A DNA stretch of 14,447 bases from JALONO01 sp038209965 (GCA_038209965.1 JBBQXF010000118.1:1-14447); one strand, 5' to 3'. Positions 1 through 7,372 are shown, counted from the first letter of the stretch. Numbers and translations: made by a program. The notes: generated from the sequence alone by a model not told the origin.

Positions 1-100
1 CTCGATCTTCAATCAGGGCGGCGGGCTGGGCCAGGGCTTTCGTCCCAACCGCCCCGAGCAGCAGCCCCAAAAAAGAGAATGACAATAAATGAAATTTCAT
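1..100 (-). CDS. Exported protein, N-terminal 33 codons only (runs off left edge)
   Basis: An ATG at 98-100 (minus strand) opens a frame that stays open to the window edge. It begins MKFHLLSFSFLGLLLGAVG and continues through TKALAQPAALIEDR. This is a standard Sec signal peptide: a short basic/polar start, a Leu/Phe/Gly-rich core and a likely signal peptidase I site after ALA (residue 24). The gene follows the TetR regulator by 46 bases on the same strand, so the two probably share a transcript. In Bacteroidota a TetR gene followed by an exported protein is very often the start of an RND efflux operon, where the first gene is a TolC-like outer-membrane channel. That identity is inference from context, because the visible residues carry no family motif. 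Confidence 0.75.
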   Translation of the reverse strand, partial: MKFHLLSFSFLGLLLGAVGTKALAQPAALIEDR

Positions 101-146
101 GATACGGATTCGCTAAATAAAAAAATCAAGTCAAAAATAAAGCACG

Positions 147-797
147 TCAAATGCTGAGCGGACCGCTCACTTGGGGGCGAGCCGACTCGGTTTGGTATTC
201 TTTACGGTATTGGATCACGAGCGAGTACCCTTTGAGAGTGACAATGCCGTGGATAAAATGGTCGAACATTTGCATTTGAACGTCAGCAATGTTGAATCGA
301 TCGGCCGGGAACACCTTGAGCTCAAAACCCATCTGCACTTGCTCGAGCCGCATCCGGGCGATGATTTCCACTTGGATTTCCTTGCGGTACAACCCTTCCT
401 CGATGCCGCGCCGAAGATTGCTGACCACTTGCTGGTAAAAAAGTGATTCTTTGTGTTGTAGGTAAATTTCCCAACCACTGGGATGGTATTTTTTGAGGTC
501 GTACAGCATATTGGGGTTCATGCTGCGGAACGATTTCTCAATGTGCTGGGCAGCTATCACCACCTCGTCCACCGCATTGCGGGCAATGGCCGACAATCCG
601 TCCCACTCGCAGCGTTGCTCATCAAAGCCCGCCTTGATCACTTCTCTCACCACTTCATCTTTATCGGTAAAATATTGGTAAATGGTTTTTTTGGAAATGC
701 CCAGATCGCGGGCCATGTCATCCATGGTTACACTCCGAATGCCATAACGATTGAATAGCTGATCGGCTTGGCTCAATATCCTCTTTCTAATATCCAA
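147..797 (-). CDS. TetR/AcrR-family transcriptional repressor
   Basis: The product is about 216 residues with the TetR layout. An N-terminal DNA-binding domain (IRKRILSQADQLFNRYG, then the helix-turn-helix around DLGISKKTIYQYF at residues 31-43 and the following DKDEVV) precedes a variable helical ligand domain. The frame is open up to an ATG at 851, but that would add 18 residues (MTKIVSLVLCVPNLTLCV) unlike any TetR N-terminus, and those bases hold a promoter and repeats. I therefore prefer TTG at 797, which puts the first helix of the domain at residue 2. The ligand-binding half has no recognisable specificity. It precedes an exported protein by 46 bases and probably controls it, and it probably also controls itself through the paired 9-bp repeats at 798-827. 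The call is firm for the family, while the target is inferred. Confidence 0.9.
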   Translation of the reverse strand: MDIRKRILSQADQLFNRYGIRSVTMDDMARDLGISKKTIYQYFTDKDEVVREVIKAGFDEQRCEWDGLSAIARNAVDEVVIAAQHIEKSFRSMNPNMLYDLKKYHPSGWEIYLQHKESLFYQQVVSNLRRGIEEGLYRKEIQVEIIARMRLEQVQMGFELKVFPADRFNIADVQMQMFDHFIHGIVTLKGYSLVIQYRKEYQTESARPQVSGPLSI

Positions 798-827
798 AAC
801 GCACAAGGTTAAATTAGGAACGCACAA
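798..827. repeat. Two 9-bp direct repeats 21 bp apart, candidate TetR operator
   Basis: AACGCACAA occurs at 798-806 and 819-827 in the same orientation. The 21-bp period is two helical turns, so both copies face the same side of the DNA. One copy overlaps the -7 element and the other lies between the predicted transcription start and the TTG start codon, the usual place for an autorepressor site. TetR dimers more often bind inverted repeats, so the arrangement is suggestive rather than diagnostic. Confidence 0.4.
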
Positions 828-852
828 AACTAAGGAAACTATTTTAGTCAAA
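825..852 (-). promoter_or_regulatory. Bacteroidota-type promoter for the TetR gene
   Basis: On the minus strand a TTTG (852-849) is followed after 16 bases by TAGTTTTG (832-825), which matches the -7 consensus TAnnTTTG of Bacteroidota sigma-70-like promoters. The spacing is slightly shorter than the usual 17-23. It predicts transcription starting near 818-820 and a leader of about 20 bases before the TTG start at 797, and it makes the ATG at 851 untranscribed. Confidence 0.5.
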
Positions 853-932
853 AAAGTTTTTCAAGGTTTTTTTGCCGCTTTTCGCAAAAAAATAATGCGG
901 AGGGTTTTAGCTAACAGCGCAACCCAAAGGCC

Positions 933-963
933 AAAAAATAAAAAAAAAGGCTCGTCAGGGAGC
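933..963 (-). terminator. Weak terminator-like element downstream of the sensor kinase
   Basis: On the minus strand GCTC (963-960) and GAGC (953-950) can pair around a 6-base loop, followed after one C by nine T, an A and six T (948-933). The T-tract is strong but the stem has only four pairs. It lies about 135 bases past the kinase stop codon and before the TetR promoter. Confidence 0.3.
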
Positions 964-976
964 ATTGGCGTTATTT

Positions 977-1056
977 TGGAAACCACCTGTTGAGCTAACG
1001 TTTCCAGCGAATAGGATATGCCGAATTCTCAACAGGAATTGGAAACGAATAGTTTC
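977..1056. other. Cluster of interleaved inverted repeats
   Basis: TGGAAAC (977-983) pairs with GTTTCCA (1000-1006). CCTGTTGAG (986-994) pairs with CTCAACAGG (1028-1036). GTTTCC (1000-1005) can also pair with GGAAAC (1041-1046), and a further GTTTC lies at 1052-1056. The pairs interleave, so they are mutually exclusive or pseudoknot-like folds. The cluster lies in the 3' region of the sensor kinase transcript. Function is unknown, and it could be a protein-binding array or a folded RNA tail. Confidence 0.35.
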
Positions 1057-1097
1057 AAGAAAGTTTCGGAAGTTTTGTTTTCGCGCTGATAGTAATC

Positions 1098-2723
1098 TCA
1101 GGCGGCCAGGAAGATCCGGAAAGAGGTGCCCCACGACTCGCCGCTATCAATTTCGATGTGCCCACCCAGTGCCTCAGCCTGAAACTTGACCAAGTACAGG
1201 CCCATTCCTTTGCCCTTGGCGTGGGCATGGAACCACTCGTTGGGGTCGCGCAAATGGTTGCCGTAGGTTTCCAGATCGATGCCCAGCCCGTTGTCTGTAA
1301 CCGAGAGGCAAAGTAGGTTGTTCAACTGCTCGGCCTTGAAGAGGATGAACGGGGCGCGATTGGGGTGCCGGTACTTGAGGGCATTGCTAAAAAGATTGTA
1401 AAGGATGCTGTCCAAATACGGGGCAAAGGCGTGCACCGCGTCCACGCCGCTGTAAACCTCGCCGATTTGGGCCCCCGACTTGCAGATTTCGCTCTCGAGC
1501 AGTAGCTTAACGCGTTGGATTTGGGTAGGGAGGTGTATCTCGGTGGCTAGCCGCACGTCGTGCCGCACTTCCAGAATGGAGGCTAAGTCGCGGATGACCA
1601 GGTCGAGCTCTTGGGTGGTTCCCCTCAACTTAGTGATGACTTCTTCCCGCTCGGCCAGCGTGGTGAGATCAACCAGTTGGCCCAGTCCAAGGAGCCGGGC
1701 GGCCGGTCCCCGCAGGTTGTGCGAGGTGATGTAGGCAAACTGCTCGAGCTGGTAGTTGCGTTGGGTGAGTTCCCGGTTGGTGTCGGTGAGTTCTTGGGTG
1801 CGCAGGAAAATCTCTTGCTCGAGCGATTTGTTGGTTTCCTCGATCTCAATATTCTGGGCCTGAATGTAGGTCTGGGCTGATTGGAGCAGTTCGTTTTTGG
1901 CCAGCACCGCTTCTTTTTGGGCGGCCAGTTCTTGGTTCTGGATCAGCATGGAAGCAGCCTGAATGGCCAGTTCTTCATTTTTTAGCCGGATTTCGGCGGT
2001 GCGCTCCGTTACCGTGGCCTCAAGGCGCAGGTTGTCGGCTTCTTTTAGTTCGCGCTTTTCTTGTTCCAGCAGTCCTAATTTTTTAGCATTGGCAAAAGAC
2101 TGATGGATGTGGAAGACCGTAAACAGCAGAGTGGGCAGGGTGATGGCCAGCAGGGCGATCTGCACGGTCAATTGGCGGTTCAAGGCCGTAGCATACTTGA
2201 CCGAAGCCCGCGCAGCTATCTCATTTTCGAACTTTTGAATCCTTTTGCTCAATTCCCGATATTCATCGATGATCGGCATCCCCCGTTTCTCCTCGATCCG
2301 GGCAACGAATTCTTGTTCCCGCCCTTGATCGATCAATTGTTTGAGCTGTGCGTTGAACAAAAAATACGCATCGACCGAGCTCTTCAGTTGATTGAGGCTG
2401 GCCACCTCATATTGCTGCTGATGGAGGTGTTGGGCGATCCGAGAAAAAATCGCTTGCTTCCATTGTTTGAGGTAAGTAAGGTCTTGGTTTATAGCCGAGG
2501 TATCGCGAGTGATGTGGTATCCCCAAATGCCCATGTCAAGATCGTTCAGCAACTCTACAATCAGCTTGACTTGTGTCTTGACCTGGACCGCCTGTTTTTG
2601 CAGGACTTGGTTCTCCTCGATGATTTGGTTGTTGAAATAAGTAAACCCCACGTTGACTACGAGCAAAACTACTATCAATGCCGAAACAAAATAGAGGAGA
2701 TTTTTGCGGAGCAGGTTTGGCAT
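1098..2723 (-). CDS. Membrane sensor histidine kinase with CHASE3-like input domain
   Basis: The product is 541 residues counted from ATG at 2723. The frame continues upstream to a TTG at 2747, but those 8 codons lie inside a repeated sequence and add nothing, so ATG is preferred. Order of parts: a transmembrane helix at about 5-29, an extracytoplasmic helical domain at 32-175, a second transmembrane helix at about 185-207, a long coiled coil at 215-325, then the kinase core. The LLNDLDMGIWGYHIT stretch resembles CHASE3 motifs. The H-box is SHNLRGP with phospho-acceptor H335. The ATP-binding domain shows the N-box (N443, N447 in NLFSNALKYR), G1 (D477-N-G-L-G481) and G2 (GKGMGL, 504-509). No receiver domain is present and no response regulator lies nearby, so its partner is elsewhere. 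It should autophosphorylate on H335 in response to an unknown signal. Family certain, signal unknown. Confidence 0.93.
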   Translation of the reverse strand: MPNLLRKNLLYFVSALIVVLLVVNVGFTYFNNQIIEENQVLQKQAVQVKTQVKLIVELLNDLDMGIWGYHITRDTSAINQDLTYLKQWKQAIFSRIAQHLHQQQYEVASLNQLKSSVDAYFLFNAQLKQLIDQGREQEFVARIEEKRGMPIIDEYRELSKRIQKFENEIAARASVKYATALNRQLTVQIALLAITLPTLLFTVFHIHQSFANAKKLGLLEQEKRELKEADNLRLEATVTERTAEIRLKNEELAIQAASMLIQNQELAAQKEAVLAKNELLQSAQTYIQAQNIEIEETNKSLEQEIFLRTQELTDTNRELTQRNYQLEQFAYITSHNLRGPAARLLGLGQLVDLTTLAEREEVITKLRGTTQELDLVIRDLASILEVRHDVRLATEIHLPTQIQRVKLLLESEICKSGAQIGEVYSGVDAVHAFAPYLDSILYNLFSNALKYRHPNRAPFILFKAEQLNNLLCLSVTDNGLGIDLETYGNHLRDPNEWFHAHAKGKGMGLYLVKFQAEALGGHIEIDSGESWGTSFRIFLAA

Positions 2724-2737
2724 GGTAAAAAACCGTT

Positions 2738-2835
2738 GTTTTTTCAATGATGAATACAGAGCTGTCCCAATTTGACCAATACTCTTCGCTTGAGACTTTC
2801 AAAATTATGGTTTTTTCAATGATTTATGCCGAGCT
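2738..2835. repeat. Imperfect 26-bp direct repeat around the sensor kinase start
   Basis: The segment 2738-2763 recurs at 2810-2835, 72 bp away, with the first 14 bases identical (GTTTTTTCAATGAT) and 22 of 26 bases matching overall. The first copy covers the TTG at 2747 upstream of the chosen kinase start. A TAATTTTG hexamer-type -7 match sits between the copies on the minus strand (2807-2800) but has no good -33 partner. The repeat may be a tandem regulatory site or the trace of a small duplication. Confidence 0.4.
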
Positions 2836-3300
2836 ATGGAAGGTTTAAAAGTAATTCCGTGCCTATTTTCGTAGCCAAAAATTAGCCATTCCGTGCAAAT
2901 CTTAAACGAACCAAACCGTTGGATTGGCTTCAATTAAAATTGGGCAGACATATTGTAAAGTACAATTATTTGTTGGTCAACGCCTATTTGGCCGATATAT
3001 AGTCCCGTTTTAAGCCAAGTTGTAGAATACGAACAAACGGTAGTCAAGAAAGCGGTTGGTATGCTTTGTACATTTTCAACGCCATATATCTACTCAAAAT
3101 ATAATTTGGATTCATTATATGATTGGCGGGTAATCTTGGTTTAAAACCGCAACTAGCAGAATTATTGAAAATCAAAGCGATGATTTGTCCAAACTGCTAC
3201 CATCAGCTTACCTTCTTATCACTTCCGCCACTATTTTCCCCAAACTATCACCAAAACTCTTTTAGGGGGAAATGGTGCTGGGCATTTGGCCGCCCCAGCC
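2836..3300. other. AT-rich gene-free stretch between kinase and YihY-family gene
   Basis: No convincing gene is seen on either strand. The open frames here are short and have a composition unlike a protein. The left part holds the 9-bp repeats described separately. The right end holds a GC-rich hairpin just after the YihY-family stop codon: GCTGGG (3277-3282) pairs with CCCAGC (3294-3299) around an 11-base loop, without a T-tract. The remainder is AT-rich and shows nothing recognisable. Confidence 0.5.
2854..2896. repeat. Two 9-bp direct repeats upstream of the sensor kinase
   Basis: ATTCCGTGC occurs at 2854-2862 and again at 2888-2896, a 34-bp period, with a TAGCCA word also repeated between them. 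They lie 130-175 bases upstream of the kinase start in DNA without a gene, so they are possible regulator-binding sites. Chance cannot be excluded for 9-mers. Confidence 0.25.
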
Positions 3301-4185
3301 TTAATCCCGCACCGAAAGGTCGTCTTTTACTCGGCCGGCGTACACCTTGATAAATTCGGCCCCGAGCAGAAAAATGGCCGCCGAGTAATAGATCCAGGTC
3401 AGGAGCACGGCAAAGGAACCCGCCGCACCGTACACGCCACCCAGCCCGCTCTGGAGCAAATAAAAACCAATGCAAATTTTCCCGATGGCAAACAGGCCAG
3501 TAGTGAACAGGGCCCCCGCAAGGCTGGTGAACCAACGGACGTGGGCATCGGACAAAAATTTGAAGACCAGCGTGAACAAACAGATCAGAATGGAGTAAGT
3601 AATGGCCTGCCCCGGCACGTTGACCAGCAGAGTAGGCAACTTGGGCAGCAAAAAGGTGAACCGATTGGCAATAATGTCCAACACCTGCTCGGCAATAATG
3701 GTGACCACCAACAAAACACCAATGACGATGAGCATCAATAAACCCAGCAGGCGTTGGCGCAAAATGACCACAAACGCCCGCTGTTGCCGGGGCGCCACCT
3801 GCCAAATCCGGTTGAGCGCGTTGTGCAAGACGGCAAAAATAGTGGTGGCCCCAAGCAAGAACGTAAAAATACTTACGACGGTGGCCCACCAACTATCGCT
3901 GCCGTGGTAGGCGTTCAAAAGCAGGCTCTGCACAATCTCGGCAGCCTGTGGCCCGATCAAACCCACGGTCTGAGCATATATTTTACCACTGATGGCCTGT
4001 TCACTGAATAAACTGCCCGCCACCAGCACCAACATAAACAGAATGGGGGCCAACGAAAAAGCCATGTAATAAGACAGCGCCGCACTAATATCAAGACAAT
4101 CATCGTCGATAAAACATTGCACGATTTCTTGGATAAATCTAAGACCACGTTGGGCTATTCCTCGAAGTTTTTGGATTTGCGGCAT
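3301..4185 (-). CDS. YihY/BrkB-family integral membrane protein
   Basis: The product is 294 residues counted from ATG at 4185. An in-frame TTG at 4254 would add 23 residues with no family resemblance. The family hallmarks are clear. The first membrane segment carries the AALSYYMAFSLAPILF motif, an ALNRIW motif follows the second segment, and the C-terminal block VYGAAGSFAVLLTWIYYSA and IFLLGAEFIKVYA is nearly diagnostic. About six hydrophobic helices can be counted, as expected. The family was once annotated as ribonuclease BN or a virulence factor, but the nuclease claim was withdrawn for the family, and its members are now treated as inner-membrane proteins of uncertain, possibly transport, function. 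It is transcribed divergently from the pseudo-caspase gene at 4317, with a 131-base gap that probably holds both promoters. Confidence 0.93.
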   Translation of the reverse strand: MPQIQKLRGIAQRGLRFIQEIVQCFIDDDCLDISAALSYYMAFSLAPILFMLVLVAGSLFSEQAISGKIYAQTVGLIGPQAAEIVQSLLLNAYHGSDSWWATVVSIFTFLLGATTIFAVLHNALNRIWQVAPRQQRAFVVILRQRLLGLLMLIVIGVLLVVTIIAEQVLDIIANRFTFLLPKLPTLLVNVPGQAITYSILICLFTLVFKFLSDAHVRWFTSLAGALFTTGLFAIGKICIGFYLLQSGLGGVYGAAGSFAVLLTWIYYSAAIFLLGAEFIKVYAGRVKDDLSVRD

Positions 4186-4316
4186 TATTATTGAGATTTT
4201 TTGTCGAAGGTATTTTGTTTTTCCGGGAAATATTCTAATTTTAAGAAAAAGCAAAACACGCGTTTTTCTTCCAACCCCTACCTCATTGTGTTAACCAAGG
4301 GCTTTAACTTACACTG

Positions 4317-6554
4317 ATGCAAACTAACCAACATTCCCCGACAGTGAAAACGGTCATTTTTGGGGCCGATCATTTTCCCAAAGACCCATCAATGCCCGCG
4401 TTGCCCTTGGTAGCCTCCCAAGTGGAAGCTTTCCAGCGGATGCTCACGCCCACCTACCTGCCCGGGGCCGAAGAAACCGGCCGGGTAAACCTGCTCAACG
4501 TGACAGACAACACGCGGATCAAGGAAGAACTTTCGCGGGCGGCCGAGCAAGCGCCCGATGTGCTACTGGTCTATTACGTGGGATATGCCCTCTTTCGCCG
4601 CAGCCAGTGGTACCTCACCACCGCCAATTCTACTTCGGCACAAGTGCACGTCAATGGCATTTCCCTGGCCGAACTGGCCGGCACCATCGGGGAGAGCGAG
4701 CACACGGCCAAGGTCATAGTACTCGATTGCGCCTACCTGCACACCCCCGAGGCTGGAAGTGAACTGTGGCAATACGCCCACGAAGAACTGCACCGGACGG
4801 GCGATCTACTCAAAAACGTGTGCTTTCTGATGGCCTCGCCCAAAGATGCGGCCTACCAGCGCGAGCCCCGCTTGGCTGCCCCGCTCACCAAACTGCTGGA
4901 AGGTGGGCTGCGCAAAAACAGCGTGCATTTGCAACTGGCCGACATCCACGATTTTCTCTACGAACAATTTAGGCTGGCGGGCAAGGCCACTGCCGCCCCC
5001 CTTTTTTATATCCCAGCCGATATGGTGAAGCTGGAACTGGCCAATAACCTCAAGTACATTGCCTTCCTAGAGCATAAGCAGGCCGCCGACCGGTATTTTG
5101 AATCGGAGAACTTTGCGGCAGCCCAGCCCATCTATGAACGGGCCCAGCACTATTATGACACCGACGACGATGTAAATGCCAAAACCCGGTTTATTTCATT
5201 CGTGTTGGAGGCGGAAAAGCAATTTGCGCAAGGGCAATTTGCCCAAGCCAAAAAGAACTACGAACTGGCCCACGAACTTTTCGATCTGGCGTACGTCAAA
5301 CAAAAAACTGAGCAGGTCATCGGACAAATGGCCGAAGGGTATTTCAACACTGCCCAATATGAGCAGGCCAAAGCCCACTATGCGCGCTTGGCAGCCACCT
5401 ATCCGGCCGATACTTTTTTTGCCGACCGGCTCCGCACCTGTCTGCACGAGTTGAAATACGGCGAATTGATCGACAGTGCCGATGAGTATTATTTCCGGTT
5501 TGATTTTGAGAATGCCCTGGGCTGTTACCGTGAGGCATTGGCCATCCACGAAGATCGGCGCACCAAACGCCGGATGGAAGAATGTGCCCAGTTGATGGAC
5601 AAGCGGGCAACCCTGCGCGAGCAGTTGGAAGCTGAAATTGGCAAGCGGGTCAAAGCTGAAGTAGAGCAGCAGTTCAACGCCCAATTTGCCGAAACCGAAC
5701 AGGCCCGGCTAGCCGAACTGACCCTTGCCCTGACCCAAAAAATCCAAGCAGAAACCAGGGCCGACATTGATCAACGCGCTTGGGAACTCATTGGCCAGCA
5801 AACCAGCCCCGAAACATATCGGCTCTACTGTCAACTGTTTCCCCAGGGCCAACATTTGGCGCAGGCCACCGAATTGGCCCGTCAACCGACGAAGCAATGT
5901 CCTGCCGAAAATGGCAAGCACCGCGATAATGGCGCATCCAATGGCCACCAAACTGATGCTGATGCTTGGCTGGACGGTCACAATGAGGTTGGACTGGTCG
6001 AGACCAATGCGGCCAGTGAGTTTGCGGGGCCATCCATTGCCGAGCCGGCTCCCACCGAGCAATCATCTGAAGAAATACTTTGGGATAAAGCCCTCAAGGA
6101 AAGCACCGTGGCCAGCTTTCTGGCCTACATCAACCAAACAGAGGAGTCTGCCCACATCGCGGAAGCTTATTACCAAATTGGCCAACTGCGCCACCAAGAA
6201 ACCCAAGAGCCAGTGGCTGCCCCCATCATCCTGCCCGGTAGCTATTCGACCGAGGAAGAGCAGATTTTCAACCCCGAAGAATTGTTGTGGCACCAAACGG
6301 TGAAAGATCATACGCTGGAAGGCTATCAGGCATACTTGACCCAATACCCCAACCGTGGCCACGCTGACGAAGCCCGCTCGGCAATGCTCAGGCTTCAGGA
6401 GTCGGCAAAAATGGACGAGATCAAAGATTGGGAAATGGTGACCAGTACCGACACGTTGGAGGCTTATAAGGCATACATCAGCAAGTACCCTTTTGGCAAT
6501 TACTACGCCAAGGCTCGTTTTCGCATTGCCAAATTGGAAGCCGAACTCGCTTAG
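4317..6554 (+). CDS. Pseudo-caspase/TPR protein with W-Y-YP helical repeats
   Basis: The product has 745 residues, with no signal peptide or membrane segment, so it is probably cytoplasmic. Residues 10-235 follow the bacterial caspase-like fold: KTVIFGADHFPKDPSMPALP (strand 1 and loop), LLVYYVGYALF (84-93), VIVLDCAYL (133-141) and a closing LMASPKDAAY block. In active members the second motif reads YYxGHG and the third D-x-C. Here the histidine position is Y90 and the cysteine position is A139, with only an off-register C138, so protease activity is probably lost. Residues 240-430 form TPR-like helices (YFESENFAAAQPIYERA, QFAQGQFAQAKKNYELA). A coiled coil spans about 428-485. Four copies of a helical repeat (W..T..Y..Y..YP.G..A..A) lie at 489-522, 589-626, 658-694 and 705-741, joined by acidic/proline-rich linkers. 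It is probably a scaffold or sensor. Function is not known. Confidence 0.75.
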   Translation: MQTNQHSPTVKTVIFGADHFPKDPSMPALPLVASQVEAFQRMLTPTYLPGAEETGRVNLLNVTDNTRIKEELSRAAEQAPDVLLVYYVGYALFRRSQWYLTTANSTSAQVHVNGISLAELAGTIGESEHTAKVIVLDCAYLHTPEAGSELWQYAHEELHRTGDLLKNVCFLMASPKDAAYQREPRLAAPLTKLLEGGLRKNSVHLQLADIHDFLYEQFRLAGKATAAPLFYIPADMVKLELANNLKYIAFLEHKQAADRYFESENFAAAQPIYERAQHYYDTDDDVNAKTRFISFVLEAEKQFAQGQFAQAKKNYELAHELFDLAYVKQKTEQVIGQMAEGYFNTAQYEQAKAHYARLAATYPADTFFADRLRTCLHELKYGELIDSADEYYFRFDFENALGCYREALAIHEDRRTKRRMEECAQLMDKRATLREQLEAEIGKRVKAEVEQQFNAQFAETEQARLAELTLALTQKIQAETRADIDQRAWELIGQQTSPETYRLYCQLFPQGQHLAQATELARQPTKQCPAENGKHRDNGASNGHQTDADAWLDGHNEVGLVETNAASEFAGPSIAEPAPTEQSSEEILWDKALKESTVASFLAYINQTEESAHIAEAYYQIGQLRHQETQEPVAAPIILPGSYSTEEEQIFNPEELLWHQTVKDHTLEGYQAYLTQYPNRGHADEARSAMLRLQESAKMDEIKDWEMVTSTDTLEAYKAYISKYPFGNYYAKARFRIAKLEAELA

Positions 6555-6688
6555 CCAGGTTTGGCTGGATAAGGAACCAAGGCAATGGCCATTTGGCTTG
6601 GCCGCTTTGGGATTAGGTTGACCGGGAGACAACTCAAATAAATGAATCGCAAAATCGTTTTACTAGTTGACAAAACCCCTTAAGCATC

Positions 6689-7093
6689 ATGCAACTTTAT
6701 CAAAGTCCATATCTGATTGTGGAGCAAAATCAAGTCTACCATTATCAAATCAATACTTGGCTCCCTGCCACTGAGGACTTTGACGATGCCACTTTTCAGG
6801 CTGAGGCAAGCCAGCAAACCAAAGCGGCCTTGGCCCACCGGCCCAAAGCGTTCCTCTCGGATGCCCGTGATTTTTTATTCCCTATCCATCCTGATTTGCG
6901 AGCATGGATAAGCGACCACATATTCCGGGACATGCGCACTGCTGGAGTAGAGAAATTGGCCTTGCTGATCAGCAGTGATGTAATTACCCAGTTGGGCATC
7001 GAGCAACTGGTGGACGATGACCCGGTCAAGGGTTTTATGACCCAGTACTTCGATGACAAAGACAAGGCCGAGGCTTGGATCATCTGTGATTGA
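6689..7093 (+). CDS. Small STAS/SpoIIAA-like protein
   Basis: The product has 134 residues and is soluble, with alternating strand and helix segments. The pattern is a strand (YLIVEQNQVYHYQINTWLPA), a helix, then a KAFLSDARDFLFPIHPDLRAWI block, a GVEKLALLISSDVITQLGI block and a closing AEAWI helix. This matches the layout of SpoIIAA/STAS-fold proteins that are common as small orphan genes in Bacteroidota. The conserved phospho-serine of true SpoIIAA is not obvious, so an anti-sigma-antagonist role should not be assumed. It starts 134 bases after the pseudo-caspase gene on the same strand and ends one base before a hairpin repeat that may terminate its transcript. No Shine-Dalgarno is seen. 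Co-transcription with the upstream gene is plausible but unproven. Confidence 0.7.
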   Translation: MQLYQSPYLIVEQNQVYHYQINTWLPATEDFDDATFQAEASQQTKAALAHRPKAFLSDARDFLFPIHPDLRAWISDHIFRDMRTAGVEKLALLISSDVITQLGIEQLVDDDPVKGFMTQYFDDKDKAEAWIICD

Positions 7094-7094
7094 G

Positions 7095-7190
7095 TTTGGT
7101 CAATCAACTCATCCCTTGAGCAATTGGCCAACTGCGGGCGGCAGACCCCATTTCCCCCGGAAGTAGGGTCTGCTGCCCGGATTCATTGGC
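7095..7190. repeat. Hairpin repeat, copy 1
   Basis: This is one of two direct copies (the other at 10315-10413). The first 75 bases (7095-7169) match 10315-10389 at 70 positions. It holds a 20-position stem at 7136-7155 and 7159-7178 with a CCC loop, one C/A mismatch (7149/7165) and two G-T wobbles. An outer pair TGGCCAA (7125-7131) and TTGGCCA (7186-7192) closes a larger structure. It begins one base after the STAS-like stop codon and sits between two convergent genes, so it could act as a two-way terminator, although no T-tract follows this copy. Confidence 0.75.
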
Positions 7191-7372
7191 CATCGATAGC
7201 GGTCTATCCCAGCTGATGGCACCTTTGCCGAAACGTTGGTTTACAGGCGCGCGGTACGCCAACCGACTTGGGCCGAAAAACAGTAAATGGCTGGTGAAAG
7301 TTAATCTTGTGACCGTTTCAAGGACAGTCATATTTTTTAAACTAAAAGAGGACAGTTCTTGCAAATAGTCTT

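Noticed and set aside
147..1097. Search for a mobile element or att site around the TetR gene
   Set aside because: No transposase or integrase motif and no target-site duplication was seen. The poly-A tract at 933-948 is explained better by a terminator.
3123..3350. A 75-codon plus-strand frame between the kinase and the YihY-family gene
   Set aside because: It has no domain-like pattern, overlaps the YihY-family 3' end on the opposite strand, and its last third is a shadow of that gene.
6642..6683. A 13-codon frame (MNRKIVLLVDKTP) just before the STAS-like gene, resembling a receiver-domain start
   Set aside because: Too short to support as a gene. It is followed at once by TAA, and no further receiver-domain sequence follows in any frame, so it is likely chance.
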